From NCBI GenBank assembly GCA_965203855.1, contig CBDBDN010000005.1:248001-312000 (forward strand): DNA of 64,000 bases, given 5' to 3'. Positions 1 through 8,311 of this stretch are shown here, one piece after another. How positions within the stretch are numbered: position 1 is the stretch's first letter; the number at the start of each line of letters is the position of its first letter. The notes under the pieces are model-generated. The model was not told the origin of the DNA, did no database searches, and worked only from the letters and a program-made list of their open reading frames with translations. Origin of the DNA: Bin87 sp965203855 (GTDB taxonomy: Bacteria; Chloroflexota; Dehalococcoidia; Lucifugimonadales; UBA3495). The translations under genes and the position numbers were made by a program.

Positions 1-853
1 GATGGTAACGCTCCAACGCCTCGGCGGCCGACACCAGGTTGCCCAGCGACTTGCTCATCTTGTCGGCGCCGAGTTGCAGCAGGCCGTTGTGCATCCAGAA
101 CCGGGAGAAAGGCTTGGCGCCGGTGTAGGCTTCGCTTTGGGCGATTTCGTTTTCGTGGTGCGGAAAGACCAGATCATGCCCGCCGCCGTGAATGTCCAGC
201 TGTTCGCCCAGGTATTCCAGCGACATTGCGGTGCATTCAATATGCCAGCCCGGACGCCCGGGTCCCCAGGGGCTTTCCCATGACGGTTCCCCGTCTTTCG
301 CCCCTTTCCACAGCACAAAGTCCATCGGATGCTCTTTGTTTTCGTCAACCTGGATGCGCGCGCCGGCAATCATGCTGTCCAGCGTCCGGTGGCTCAATTT
401 GCCGTAGTCATCCTTGCTGGTAACGCGAAAATAGACATCGCCGGCGGCGGCGTAGGCATGGCCGGAGTCAATCAAACCGGCAATCGCGTCCAGGATGCGG
501 GGAATCTCCCGAGTGGCGCGGGGGTATTCCGCCGCGCGCTTGATGTTGAGCGCGTCCATCGTGCGGAAATAATCGCCGATGTATTCCTCAACCAGCGCGT
601 CCTCGGAGATGCCGGATTCGCCGGCGCGCTGGATGATTTTGTCGTCCACATCGGTAAAGTTCTGCACATGGAGAACTTCGTAGCCCTGCCGTTCCAAGTA
701 GCGGCGCAGCGTGTCAAAGACCACATAGCTGAGGGCGTGGCCGACATGGGTTGACGAGTAGGGGGTAACGCCGCAGACATAGAGCTTGACCAGGTTGCCG
801 TCGGCCGGCGCAAATTCCTCAACCTGCCCGCTCAGCGTGTTGTAAAGCCGCAT
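1..853 (-). CDS. cysS: Cysteinyl-tRNA synthetase, C-terminus cut by window edge
   Basis: Class I aminoacyl-tRNA synthetase that charges tRNA-Cys in the cytoplasm. Translating the minus strand from the ATG at 853 gives an uninterrupted frame to the window edge (about 284 residues). It begins MRLYNTLSGQ and carries the HIGH-type motif as PYSSTHVGHA near residues 31-40 and the KMSKS motif as ADKMSKSLGN near residue 265, plus the family segment GWHIECTAMS. Bacterial CysS is about 460 residues, so the anticodon-binding part lies outside the window. It lies upstream of nothing else visible and is on the same strand as ispF. The assignment rests on both signature motifs in the right order and spacing. 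Confidence 0.95.
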   Translation of the reverse strand, partial: MRLYNTLSGQVEEFAPADGNLVKLYVCGVTPYSSTHVGHALSYVVFDTLRRYLERQGYEVLHVQNFTDVDDKIIQRAGESGISEDALVEEYIGDYFRTMDALNIKRAAEYPRATREIPRILDAIAGLIDSGHAYAAAGDVYFRVTSKDDYGKLSHRTLDSMIAGARIQVDENKEHPMDFVLWKGAKDGEPSWESPWGPGRPGWHIECTAMSLEYLGEQLDIHGGGHDLVFPHHENEIAQSEAYTGAKPFSRFWMHNGLLQLGADKMSKSLGNLVSAAEALERYH

Positions 854-1014
854 AGCTAACTTGTCCGCATATTAGTATTGGCAGCGCCTGAAGTAGGCCG
901 GCGCTGATTGCCTGGCATTGAACCGCAGCGGCCCGTTGACCGGACGGGCATTTTTCTGCCGAACAGCGTTGCCGAATGCTACCCGAATATCACCGCCGGA
1001 GTGTACCTTGGCGC

Positions 1015-1494
1015 TTATGCACGGGTTAGCAAAGCTACCGCAATGGCGGCAATGCCCTCCGCGCGCCCGGTAAATCCCAGATAATCGGTAGTGGTGGCTT
1101 TGATGCTTACCTGCTCCGGCCCGATGCCCAGGGCGTTGGCAACCCGCCCGCGCATCGTGGCGATGTAGGGCGCCAGCCGGGGACGCTGCGCCAGCATTGT
1201 AGCATCTACATTGGCAATATACCAACCGGCGCCGGCCAGCAGCGTCCGGCAGCGTTCCAATAAAATCAGGCTGCTGATGCCGGCCAGCTCGGGGTCGCTA
1301 GAGGGGAAATGCGTACCAATATCGCCCAGTCCGGCGGCGCCGAGCAGGGCGTCGATGATGGCGTGGGAGAGGGCGTCGCCGTCGCTGTGCCCGGCTAATC
1401 CGCTGGTATGCGGCACGGCGACGCCGCCCAGCAGCAGCGGCCGGCCGGCGGCGAAAGCATGGGCATCAGCCCCGGTTCCGACGCGCAGTTCCAC
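1015..1494 (-). CDS. ispF: 2-C-methyl-D-erythritol 2,4-cyclodiphosphate synthase
   Basis: MEP-pathway enzyme that cyclises CDP-methylerythritol 2-phosphate to MEcPP. I chose the GTG at 1494, giving VELRVGTGADAHAF, because IspF normally begins a few residues before the metal site GxGxDxHxF and an AGGGG element lies about 8 nt upstream. The open frame extends to an ATG at 1581, which would add 29 atypical residues. Visible signatures are the zinc-site GADAHAF, HSDGDALSHAIIDALLGA and the C-terminal TTTDYLGFTGRAEG segment. At about 159 residues it has the usual length. ispD lies 700 bp upstream on the same strand, so the two consecutive-pathway genes probably share regulation. Confidence 0.93.
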   Translation of the reverse strand: MELRVGTGADAHAFAAGRPLLLGGVAVPHTSGLAGHSDGDALSHAIIDALLGAAGLGDIGTHFPSSDPELAGISSLILLERCRTLLAGAGWYIANVDATMLAQRPRLAPYIATMRGRVANALGIGPEQVSIKATTTDYLGFTGRAEGIAAIAVALLTRA

Positions 1495-1640
1495 AATGCG
1501 CCCCTGTACGCCCTTTAACCCCGAATCCCGATAATCCCGTATCCCGTTAGCGGCGCAACGAATGGGCAGGGCGATGGGCAAGCCCGGCGGCCGGGATTAC
1601 GGCCCCGGCCCCTATGCCCGGGCCCGCTATGCCCGGGCCG

Positions 1641-2075
1641 CTATGATTGACGCCGCAACGCCTTGAGGCGGCGGTTCGCCCGTTCCAGGTCGTTCAGCGC
1701 AGTGCCGTACAGGATGATGGGGCCGATGGCAATGGTAGTAGCGGCCACGAACATAATGAGGGATACCACGCCCACTGCCTCGGCGGCGCCCCCTACCCCC
1801 TTGCTAAAATCATCCGCCAATATCTGCATAAAGGACGGCAGCAGCGGAGTATCCGCCGTCGCGGCCAGCAACAGCAGGGCCGGGATGCCGGAAACTACGG
1901 CCAAGAGCAGCCAAAGCACTTCCCAAAGCAGAAAGCGGTTGCGTTCCCGTTGGATGCGGGTACGGAAAAATTGCAGCCGATCCGGCGCAATCGCCATATT
2001 CAGCTGCTCAACGCTGTCGCGCAGGAACAGGGTATATTGTCGGTAACGCAGGCGGTTTGCCGCGTCGACAGCCAT
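1641..2075 (-). CDS. Hypothetical two-helix membrane protein
   Basis: A 144-residue protein I do not recognise. It has an N-terminal amphipathic region, a hydrophobic segment around residues 50-70 (WEVLWLLLAVVSGIPALLLL), a second around residues 102-126 (VGVVSLIMFVAATTIAIGPI) and a short basic tail (ERANRRLKALRRQS). This predicts an inner-membrane protein with both ends on the same side. It lies between ispF and ispD on the same strand and may be cotranscribed with them. No catalytic motif is visible. Confidence 0.6.
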   Translation of the reverse strand: MAVDAANRLRYRQYTLFLRDSVEQLNMAIAPDRLQFFRTRIQRERNRFLLWEVLWLLLAVVSGIPALLLLAATADTPLLPSFMQILADDFSKGVGGAAEAVGVVSLIMFVAATTIAIGPIILYGTALNDLERANRRLKALRRQS

Positions 2076-2199
2076 CGCACTTTCTCCTGAATATCAGCCG
2101 AACCGGGCCGCAATCGCAGACGCCGGCGGCGCATCGTTGCGTTTTAATACTAATGCCGGCGGGCCGGATTTCGCAAGCCTTTGCGCGGCGTGTACCGGG

Positions 2200-3051
2200 T
2201 TACGCCGCCGGGATGCCGGCGGTCAGTATCTGCTCGGCAATCGTCAGATCTTCAGGGGTGGTTACTTTCAGGTTGTCGTAGGCGCCGGGGAAAACCGCTA
2301 CCGGCCGGCCCATCGCCTCCAGCATTGCCGCATCGTCGGTATAGTCGCCGGCGGTATAGTCGGTGGCGGCGTTTTCGTGCGCCGCCAGCAGCAGGCCGTA
2401 GTCAAAAACCTGCGGGGTCTGCGCGGCCCACAGCGCGGCGCGGGGCGGCGTGTCCGTAATCAGCCCGTCCGCGCCGACTACCTTGATGGTGTCCTTGACG
2501 GGAACGGCGGCAATGGCGGCGGCGCAGCGCTGCGCCGCCGCCAGGCCATCGTCCAGCAGCTGCGGGCGCACGGCGGGGCGCGCGCCGTCGTGGACGGCCA
2601 CCCAGCGGCAGCCGGCCAGCCGTTGCAGGCCGGCATAAACCGAATCCTGCCGCCGCGCGCCGCCGGCGCAGACGGCGGCAATTTTAGGAACGGCGTAATC
2701 AGCGATGACGGAACGCGCGCGCGCCACCGACTCCGCAGCAGCTACCAGAACGATGCGCTCCACAACCGCCGCGGCGGCCAGGCGGCGGAGCGTATGCACA
2801 ATCAGCGGCGCGCCCAGCAGAATGGCAAAAGTTTTGTCGGTATCGCCCATGCGGGTACTGCGGCCGGCGGCCACTACTACCACCGACAGACGATTGGCGG
2901 CCGGCCCGTCATTGGTGAGAGTGGATTCCGGCTGGCGCCGTAATGCGGGATGGCGGGATGGCGTGTTGTCGGAAACCGGAGCATCGGCCGGAGCCAAATT
3001 GCCGGCATTGGCAGCGTGCGACAAGGCTAAAACCTCCACTAAAACCTCCAA
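2200..3051 (-). CDS. ispD: 2-C-methyl-D-erythritol 4-phosphate cytidylyltransferase
   Basis: Transfers CMP from CTP to methylerythritol 4-phosphate, the third step of the MEP isoprenoid pathway. The nucleotide-binding signature VVVVAAGRSTRMG occurs near residue 57, followed by GGARRQDSVYAGL, VHDGARP, the DTIK loop, QTPQVFDYGLL and TDDAAMLEAMG in family order. The core is about 225 residues. The first 50 or so residues of the open frame are a Pro/Ala-rich stretch without family similarity, so translation may begin downstream, but no obvious alternative ribosome site decides this. The neighbour ispF encodes the enzyme two steps later. Confidence 0.93.
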   Translation of the reverse strand: MEVLVEVLALSHAANAGNLAPADAPVSDNTPSRHPALRRQPESTLTNDGPAANRLSVVVVAAGRSTRMGDTDKTFAILLGAPLIVHTLRRLAAAAVVERIVLVAAAESVARARSVIADYAVPKIAAVCAGGARRQDSVYAGLQRLAGCRWVAVHDGARPAVRPQLLDDGLAAAQRCAAAIAAVPVKDTIKVVGADGLITDTPPRAALWAAQTPQVFDYGLLLAAHENAATDYTAGDYTDDAAMLEAMGRPVAVFPGAYDNLKVTTPEDLTIAEQILTAGIPAA

Positions 3052-3072
3052 AGGAATGCGGCGAAAATCAAC

Positions 3073-3101
3073 TTGCTATCATCCCATTCCGGTGCTATAC
3101 T
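3073..3101 (+). promoter_or_regulatory. Promoter of tRNA-Pro
   Basis: A -35 box TTGCTA (3073-3078) is followed after 17 nt by an extended -10, TGCTATACT, with TATACT at 3096-3101. It lies 14 nt upstream of the tRNA 5' end, the right distance for direct tRNA transcription. Confidence 0.7.
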
Positions 3102-3114
3102 GGCACTGTCGGGG

Positions 3115-3191
3115 CGGGGCGTAGCGCAGCCCGGTAGCGCACCTGCATGGGGTGCAGGGGGTCGCCAGTTCGAATCTGGCCGCCCCGACCA
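3115..3191 (+). tRNA. tRNA-Pro (anticodon GGG)
   Basis: Seventy-seven bases fold as a cloverleaf. The acceptor arms are CGGGGCG (3115-3121) and CGCCCCG (3181-3187), and the CCA end is encoded. The anticodon stem is CCTGC/GCAGG around the loop ATGGGGT, placing GGG as anticodon. The T arm is GCCAG TTCGAAT CTGGC. A promoter is visible immediately upstream. The anticodon reads CCC and CCU proline codons. Confidence 0.96.
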
Positions 3192-3273
3192 TTTCAGAAT
3201 CAGTCGCAGATTTCAAGGATAGCAAATGCCATCCTTTTTGCTTTATTTGATTCGGCGCGCCGGCCGGCGGCAT

Positions 3274-3738
3274 TTACGGACCGGCTGCGTCAAATTCGGC
3301 GCGGTGCGGCTTGATGTCAATTACCGGCGAGCCGTCCTGCGCGTCCAGCCCGGTTACCGACAGCGTAACCGCTCCGTCTGCGGAGGGGGCGCCGATGCCG
3401 GTGATTACGGCAACCGTGGCAGCGATGTAATTGGGACGGTACTGGCTGCGGGTAGCGAACACGCCGCGCCGGGGATTATCCGGGTTATGGCCGGGATGCA
3501 GCTGCAATTCGTATCCCCGATGCGCCGCGCGATGCAGTACGAACAGCGTCAGTATCCAATCGCCCGGCGCCAGCCCCATCAACCCGTCGGCGAATTCGGG
3601 GAATACGACAATCTCGCTGGGCTGGCGGCGCATCTCGTCCGACGGCGCGTATTCCGTGAACCTGCTACGCACATAGCCGATGGGCACATAGCCGATGGGT
3701 TGGATGCTGATGTTGTCGCTGCTGTTGCGGGCCGGCAT
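3274..3738 (-). CDS. trmO: tRNA (t6A37) N6-methyltransferase TrmO/TsaA family
   Basis: UPF0066/TrmO family enzyme predicted to N6-methylate threonylcarbamoyl-adenosine 37 using S-adenosylmethionine. Family motifs appear in order: SIQPIGYV, the PEFADGLMGL segment, LHPGHNPDNPRRGVFATRSQYRPN and VSGLDAQDGSPVIDIKP-like (VTGLDAQDGSPVIDIKP). I prefer the ATG at 3738 (MPARNSSDN) because the family starts just before IxPIGxV; the open frame continues to 3798. Near the N-terminus a 15-nt tandem repeat (3671-3700) duplicates the residues PIGYV, giving PIGYVPIGYV. The gene is read toward the tRNA-Pro gene. Confidence 0.88.
   Translation of the reverse strand: MPARNSSDNISIQPIGYVPIGYVRSRFTEYAPSDEMRRQPSEIVVFPEFADGLMGLAPGDWILTLFVLHRAAHRGYELQLHPGHNPDNPRRGVFATRSQYRPNYIAATVAVITGIGAPSADGAVTLSVTGLDAQDGSPVIDIKPHRAEFDAAGP
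3671..3700. repeat. 15-nt tandem duplication inside trmO
   Basis: ACATAGCCGATGGGC is followed directly by ACATAGCCGATGGGT. It keeps the reading frame and duplicates five residues, consistent with replication slippage. Confidence 0.8.
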
Positions 3739-3798
3739 AGCTTTGCTCCGGGAGATAGCCCATTCACCAGTTAGCCAATCAGCCGGCCGACCAGTCAA

Positions 3799-4674
3799 TC
3801 AGTCTGCCGCCGCGGCGACGGGGGCGGCCAAGGCGGCCAGCCATTCCAGCACGGCGGCGCCAGCCTCCGGCATCATATTGGTCAACGAATGGTTGCCGCC
3901 CGGCAGCACCCGATACTTGGCGCGCGGGCTGTTCACGGCGGCGATGGTCATATCCTGCGGCACATCCAACAGCCGGGTATGGGTTTCCAGCGAGCCGGCA
4001 AGGACGAAAAGCGGCGCCCGGATGCGCGGGGCGTGCCGGATAATGTTGTAGCGTTCCAGCGGCCCGTGTTTGTCCAGGTACGCCGCCGCCGAGAACATTT
4101 CCTTGATAGGAAAGTCCACATAGAAAAGGTCAAGCGCGCGGCCCTCGGCTTCCATTCGGTCGGCGGTTTCCAGGTTGGCGCGAAACTCGGCGGCGTCCGG
4201 CGATTCCAGGTAGTAGGAGCAGGACAGGCGCACCGGCGAAACCGGAATGACGGCGGCAACTCTGGGGTCGTCCTCTACGGCGGCATAGTAAGACACTTTG
4301 ACGGCGCCCATACTGTGGCCCAGCAGCGCGATACGGCGGTGTCCCTGCTGCGACAGATAGTCCAGCCCGGCGCGCAAGTCTTGCCGGCTTTCGTCCAGTA
4401 TTTCGTAAGCGTTGCCGGCGGCGGCGCCGGTTTGCCGATCCATCCAAACCGTGTCGTGGCCGCGCGTGTTCAGTGTCATCGCGGCGTAGCCCTGGCGCCG
4501 CAGAGCTTCGGCCATCTGCGCGGTGGCCGGAGTATAGAAGTTGCGCCCGGAGCCGTGAATGCACAGCACAGCGTCAACCGGGCCGGGCGGAGCGGCGCCG
4601 GACGCCGGCGCAAAATAAGCGCCATCCAGTTCCATACCGTCCCCGGCGGCAATGCGAATCAAGTCAACCAGCAT
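3799..4674 (-). CDS. Alpha/beta hydrolase
   Basis: A 291-residue serine hydrolase of the alpha/beta fold, substrate unknown. The oxyanion region LCIHGSGRNFYTP precedes the nucleophile elbow LLGHSMGAVKV (Ser of GHSMG), followed by strands ending in PLFVLAGSLETHT and a late GGNHSLTN that supplies the catalytic His. It resembles the DUF1749/serine aminopeptidase type. The stop is 61 nt from the trmO start region on the same strand. The start MLVDLIRIAAGDGMELDG fits the family; an AGGAGGCG-like site lies upstream on the minus strand. Confidence 0.85.
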   Translation of the reverse strand: MLVDLIRIAAGDGMELDGAYFAPASGAAPPGPVDAVLCIHGSGRNFYTPATAQMAEALRRQGYAAMTLNTRGHDTVWMDRQTGAAAGNAYEILDESRQDLRAGLDYLSQQGHRRIALLGHSMGAVKVSYYAAVEDDPRVAAVIPVSPVRLSCSYYLESPDAAEFRANLETADRMEAEGRALDLFYVDFPIKEMFSAAAYLDKHGPLERYNIIRHAPRIRAPLFVLAGSLETHTRLLDVPQDMTIAAVNSPRAKYRVLPGGNHSLTNMMPEAGAAVLEWLAALAAPVAAAAD

Positions 4675-5119
4675 AGCGAAACGCCTCCTTTCAATGACCG
4701 GAATAACCGACGATGCCCCGCACCGTTATATGTCGGTGTGCTTATGACGCCGGCCGGCGGCAGTGTACACGGAAATGCGGCGCAGCGGAACTATGCCGGT
4801 TAGAGAGGGGAATCCCCGGCCGGCCCCTGCGATTGACGCCCGGCGTGGACACTGGCGCCGATTGTTCCACGATTCCGGCGTCTCTCTTGGATCGGCTGGG
4901 CGTAGCGCCCCTGGAGCGGATGCGGTTTATACGGGATGACGGGAGCCGGGGCGAATACGGCATCAGTATCGACCGGTGAGCCGCGATATTAGAGACACTA
5001 ACGGAGGCCAGGTGCGTGGATAAATGCCGCTCCCGCTTTATAATTGCTTTACAATTACGGCGTATTCTGTCCCCAAATCAACAGCCGCCGGTTATCAAGA
5101 GCGGCGCCAGGAGGACAAA
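4675..5119. other. Intergenic stretch with an aspartyl-protease fragment
   Basis: The 445 bases between the hydrolase and the exported protein hold only a short plus-strand frame (4713-4979). Its last half reads VDTGADCSTIPASLLDRLGV, an aspartyl-protease-like active-site segment, and ends in a premature stop; I read it as a gene remnant. A TATAAT at 5039-5044 may be the -10 box of the next gene. Confidence 0.5.
4713..4979 (+). pseudogene. Truncated retropepsin-like aspartyl protease remnant
   Basis: The 88-residue frame contains a DTGAD active-site motif in VDTGADCSTIP followed by LLDRLGVAPLERMRF, as in single-domain clan AA aspartic proteases of about 115-125 residues. The N-terminal 40 residues do not look like the family, and the C-terminal flap and hydrophobic strand are missing because of the stop at 4979. 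A related intact gene is at 45362-45718. Family recognition is moderate; the pseudogene status is an inference from the missing parts. Confidence 0.45.
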
Positions 5120-5746
5120 ATGTTGCAGAAGTTGAACCGGATACCCAAGCGCTGGCTGGCGGTAGTGGCCGCCACTGCGCTGCTGTCGGTCGGCCTTACC
5201 GCCGGCGCCATCGCGGCTGCCGGATTTGACGCCGCCGGCCCCAGCAGCGGCAAAGCCGGCTACGCCGGAGAGCGCGGCGGTATGATGGATGAGGACGACC
5301 GGATTATCCGGCGCGTCGCCGAAATCATCAATGTGGACGCCGCAACCCTCGCCAACGCCATTGACACCGCCATCAACGAACTGACCAACGAGGAATTCGC
5401 TGCCCAGATGAACGAGCTGGTTACCGATGGCACTATCACTGCGGAGCAGTCGGCGGCGGCCATCACTTGGTTCAATGACCGTCCCGCCGATGTCGGCCAT
5501 ATCGCCTTTATGGGCGTGATGGAGGACGACACTGACCGGCTTTCCCGGATGCTTTCCGAAGGCGTCCGCCACGGCGCCCTGACGCAGGCCGAAGCTGACT
5601 CCATCATCGCCTGGCACGGCCAGCGCCCCGACTTCATCCCCGCGTATGACGGCGACCGGCACGGCCGGCACCACCGCGGCGGTGACCGAAGCGGCGACGA
5701 CGATACCGGCGCCAGCGCCGGGGACGACGACGGCTCCGCCGGCTAA
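5120..5746 (+). CDS. Exported acidic protein with signal peptide
   Basis: Starts at ATG 5120 after a clear AGGAGG at 5109-5114. The N-terminus is MLQKLNRIPKRW followed by a hydrophobic segment (LAVVAATALLSVGLTAGAIA) that reads as a signal peptide or anchor. The mature part has two helical copies of a pattern ending in DGTITAEQSAAAITWFNDRP and HGALTQAEADSIIAWHGQRP, each with an acidic-helix turn resembling short repeats seen in secreted proteins of Gram-positive-like phyla. The C-terminus is a low-complexity His/Gly/Asp tail. Function unknown. A strong hairpin follows at 5787. Confidence 0.75.
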   Translation: MLQKLNRIPKRWLAVVAATALLSVGLTAGAIAAAGFDAAGPSSGKAGYAGERGGMMDEDDRIIRRVAEIINVDAATLANAIDTAINELTNEEFAAQMNELVTDGTITAEQSAAAITWFNDRPADVGHIAFMGVMEDDTDRLSRMLSEGVRHGALTQAEADSIIAWHGQRPDFIPAYDGDRHGRHHRGGDRSGDDDTGASAGDDDGSAG

Positions 5747-5786
5747 CTCCCGCGGACGCCATACCGCAACCCTTGGCAATACCTCC

Positions 5787-5809
5787 GGGGCGGGCGTATA
5801 GCCCGCCCC
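5787..5809 (+). terminator. Hairpin terminator-like element
   Basis: GGGGCGGGC and GCCCGCCCC form a perfect 9-bp stem around GTATA, followed by ATTTGCT. The U-tract is weak. It lies 40 nt after the exported-protein stop. Confidence 0.65.
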
Positions 5810-5812
5810 ATT

Positions 5813-5821
5813 TGCTATACT
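5813..5821 (+). promoter_or_regulatory. Extended -10 promoter of the MoxR-type ATPase gene
   Basis: TGCTATACT, identical to the extended -10 upstream of tRNA-Pro, lies 57 nt before the ATPase start. The -35 position falls in the hairpin and is not recognisable. Confidence 0.45.
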
Positions 5822-5877
5822 GCCTGCCAAACCCTCCGCTCTTACCCTCTTACCCCGCAACAATAAGGATGTGCCAG

Positions 5878-7284
5878 ATGTCCACCAGCTCTCTGCCAGC
5901 AACTCTCGGCGAACTCCGCGCCAGCGGCTATGAATCGGCATCCGTGCGCTCGGAAATCCGCCGCAACCTGATTGCCCGAATGCGCGCCGAGGAACCCGTA
6001 TTCCCCGGCATTGTCGGCTTCGACCAGACCGTTATCCCTCAGCTGGAAAACGCTATCCTGGCCGGGCAGGATATTATCCTGCTGGGCGAGCGCGGCCAGG
6101 CCAAAACCCGCTTGATACGCGCCCTGGTCAACCTGCTGGATGACGCCATCCCGGTCATCGCCGGCAGTGAACTGAACGACGACCCCTATCATCCCATCAG
6201 CCCGGACGCGCGCCGCATCGTTGCCGAGCAGGGCGATGACGCCCCCATATCCTGGATTGGCCGCGACTTGCGCTATTCCGAAAAGCTGGCTACCCCCGAC
6301 ATATCCATCGCCGACCTGATTGGCGAAATTGACCCCATCAAAGTCGCCGAGGGGCGTCATTTGTCCGACGAAACCGCCATCCATTATGGCTTGGTGCCGC
6401 GCACCAACCGCGGCATCTTTTGCATCAACGAGCTGCCCGACCTGGCCGAGCGTATTCAAGTGGGCCTGTTCAATCTGATGGAGGAACGGGATGTTCAAAT
6501 CAAGGGCTACCGCGTGCGGCTGCCGCTGGATGTGTTCGTCGTCGCTACCGCCAACCCGGAGGACTACACCAACCGGGGCCGCATCGTTACGCCGCTGAAA
6601 GACCGTTACGGCGCCCAAATCCATACCCACTATCCCCGCTCCATTGAGGAGGAAATTGCCATAATGGAGCAGGAACGCAACCGTTTCCCGGACGAAGATC
6701 TGGTGGTGGTTCCCGACTTTATGACCGAAATCGTGGCCGAAGTAACCGCCCGCGCCCGCAGCAGCAGCGAAATCAACCAGCGTTCCGGCGTCAGCGTGCG
6801 CGTGTCCATCTCCAACTACGAAACCCTCATCAGCAACGCCTTGCGCCGCAGCATCCGCCTCGGCGACGCCATTGCCTGCCCTCGCATCAGCGACCTGCCC
6901 TATCTGATTGCCTCCCTGGGGGGCAAGATTGAACTGGAAACCTTTGGCGAAGGCCGCGAAGATCGCTTGGTCGAGGAAGTGACCAAACTGTCCACCCTGG
7001 CCATCTTTACGCGCCGCTGCGATTTGGATGCCCTGGACGACATTGTAACCGCCTTTGACTTGGGCGCCGCCGTGGAAACCGGCCAGGATGTACCCGCCGC
7101 CGCCTACGCATCCGCCCTGGACAACATCGCCGGCCTGCCGGACGCCGTCGCCAGCCTTATCGCCGGCGACGACCGCCCCGAAGTAGTCGCGTCGGCGGTG
7201 GAATTCGTGCTGGAGGGGTTGCATCTGAACCGCCGGCTCAACTGCGCCCGCACGCCGGCCGGCGGCTACCGCTACGCCCGCTGA
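5878..7284 (+). CDS. MoxR/magnesium-chelatase-type AAA+ ATPase
   Basis: A 468-residue AAA+ ATPase. ATG 5878 follows AAGGATGTG. The Walker A is degenerate but recognisable as LLGERGQAKTRLIRAL (about residues 67-82), Walker B is GIFCINELPDLA, and a sensor region reads VVATANPEDYTNRGRIVTPLKDRYG. This resembles ChlI/BchI-related ATPases that usually act with a VWA-domain partner to remodel substrates or insert metal. No VWA gene is adjacent; the next gene is Uma2. Exact substrate unknown. Long antisense frames across it are codon-bias shadows. Confidence 0.85.
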   Translation: MSTSSLPATLGELRASGYESASVRSEIRRNLIARMRAEEPVFPGIVGFDQTVIPQLENAILAGQDIILLGERGQAKTRLIRALVNLLDDAIPVIAGSELNDDPYHPISPDARRIVAEQGDDAPISWIGRDLRYSEKLATPDISIADLIGEIDPIKVAEGRHLSDETAIHYGLVPRTNRGIFCINELPDLAERIQVGLFNLMEERDVQIKGYRVRLPLDVFVVATANPEDYTNRGRIVTPLKDRYGAQIHTHYPRSIEEEIAIMEQERNRFPDEDLVVVPDFMTEIVAEVTARARSSSEINQRSGVSVRVSISNYETLISNALRRSIRLGDAIACPRISDLPYLIASLGGKIELETFGEGREDRLVEEVTKLSTLAIFTRRCDLDALDDIVTAFDLGAAVETGQDVPAAAYASALDNIAGLPDAVASLIAGDDRPEVVASAVEFVLEGLHLNRRLNCARTPAGGYRYAR

Positions 7285-7362
7285 ACCTAGCCGCCGCCTG
7301 ACACTACCGTGCCCGTTGCCCGAATTGACGACAGCCAAACGCCCCTTGCAGAGAGGTCTGCT

Positions 7363-7941
7363 ATGACTACGATGACTACGCAAAGCCCCCCGGCGGCAAC
7401 CCGGTTGGTAACGCTGGCGGAATTTGCGGCGCTGCCCAAGCATCCCCGCTACGAACTGGTCAAAGGAAAACTGGTTGAACAAATGTCAGCATCAGCCGAA
7501 CACGAGGAAGCCGTTGTATTGGCAGTTATGCAGGTTGGCGGCTATGTCATCGCTAACCGGCTAGGCAAAGTGTACGGGAGCAACCGCGGTTTCGTTACCG
7601 GCCCGGATTCGCCGGCCACTTCCCGGCTGCCGGATGTGTCTTTCGTGTCCAGCGCCCGGCTGAACCGGGCCGAACTGCACGGGATGCTTTATGACGGCGC
7701 CCCCGACTTGGCGATTGAAGTGGTTTCGCCGGGCAATTCCGCGGCCTATATGGCCCGCAAAGTTGCCGAATATCTGGCCGCCGGCAGCAAAGCCGTCTGG
7801 GTAATTGATCTGGCCCGCCGCACCCTTACCGTCCATATTCCCGACGCAGCCCCGCAGACGCTTACTGAGCGCGATAGCATTGACGGCGGGGATTACCTGC
7901 CGGGTTTCGCCTGCGCCGTCGCCGACTTGCTACCCGGCTGA
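7363..7941 (+). CDS. Uma2-family PD-(D/E)XK protein
   Basis: About 192 residues. ATG 7363 is preceded by GAGAGG. It shows the Uma2 core: LAEFAALPKHPRYELVKGKLVE, RLPDVSFVS, PDLAIEVVSPGNSA and a KVAEYLAAGSKAVWVIDL segment with the catalytic D...ExV...K arrangement of the restriction-endonuclease fold. Members are widespread and multicopy in Cyanobacteria and Chloroflexota; their biological role is unsettled. Two more copies are at 55862 and 62627. Confidence 0.88.
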   Translation: MTTMTTQSPPAATRLVTLAEFAALPKHPRYELVKGKLVEQMSASAEHEEAVVLAVMQVGGYVIANRLGKVYGSNRGFVTGPDSPATSRLPDVSFVSSARLNRAELHGMLYDGAPDLAIEVVSPGNSAAYMARKVAEYLAAGSKAVWVIDLARRTLTVHIPDAAPQTLTERDSIDGGDYLPGFACAVADLLPG

Positions 7942-7978
7942 ATGCCGCAGCTTGCGTACCCGGACGAAACAACAGCAG

Positions 7979-8305
7979 TCAGACCAGGGATGCCCGCCGT
8001 CCCAGCATAATCCCGTCGGGCAGCGCAATGGCGGCTTTCAGGCTGCGCCACCAGAGGAAACGGCTGACGGACAGCGTTATCTCCTCAGCGTACTCCGCGA
8101 TGCCGGGCGCCAGATACAGCTCAATGCCATCCTTTTCAACCTGCCGATAAGCGTCCAGGTTGCGCCGCCGCAAGTTGGTATCGACCGATACCTCAACCGA
8201 TTCGCCGGTTCAACCTTTCCAGCAAATCAGGTCTATTATGGCCCGACCACCCCGGAGGTGTATGAATTGAGCAGCTTCTTGCGAGATGTTGATCTGCATC
8301 GGCAT
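7979..8305 (-). CDS. Candidate selenoprotein with in-frame TGA (HesB-like CC/Se-motif family)
   Basis: Minus-strand ATG 8305 starts MPMQINISQEAAQFI, then GGRAIIDLICWKG, a TGA at 8212-8210 (codon 32), and the same frame continues TGESVEVSVDTNL to a TGA at 7981-7979. The second part has DAYRQVEKDGIELYLAPG and EEITLSVSRFLWWRSLK, the ending seen in small HesB-like proteins whose central motif is Cys-Cys or contains selenocysteine. After the internal TGA there is a hairpin GGTATC-GGTC-GATACC (8192-8177) whose G-starting loop begins 24 nt downstream, within the usual bacterial SECIS range. It is 6 nt after hicA, probably cotranscribed. The alternative is a nonsense-mutated pseudogene. Confidence 0.6.
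8177..8192 (-). promoter_or_regulatory. bSECIS-like hairpin
   Basis: On the minus strand GGTATC pairs with GATACC around the loop GGTC. GTT and AAC extend the stem across a two-base bulge. The UGA lies 17 nt before the stem. Position, loop size and a G at loop position 1 fit the bacterial SECIS model. Confidence 0.5.
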
Positions 8306-8311
8306 AGTCCG

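Noticed and set aside
4130..4564. Alternative minus-strand frame in the alpha/beta hydrolase
   Set aside because: Arg-rich out-of-frame reading of the same gene.
5842..7482. A 546-codon minus-strand frame antisense to the MoxR-type ATPase
   Set aside because: High-GC codon bias creates long antisense frames; the plus strand carries clear AAA+ motifs and the antisense product has none.
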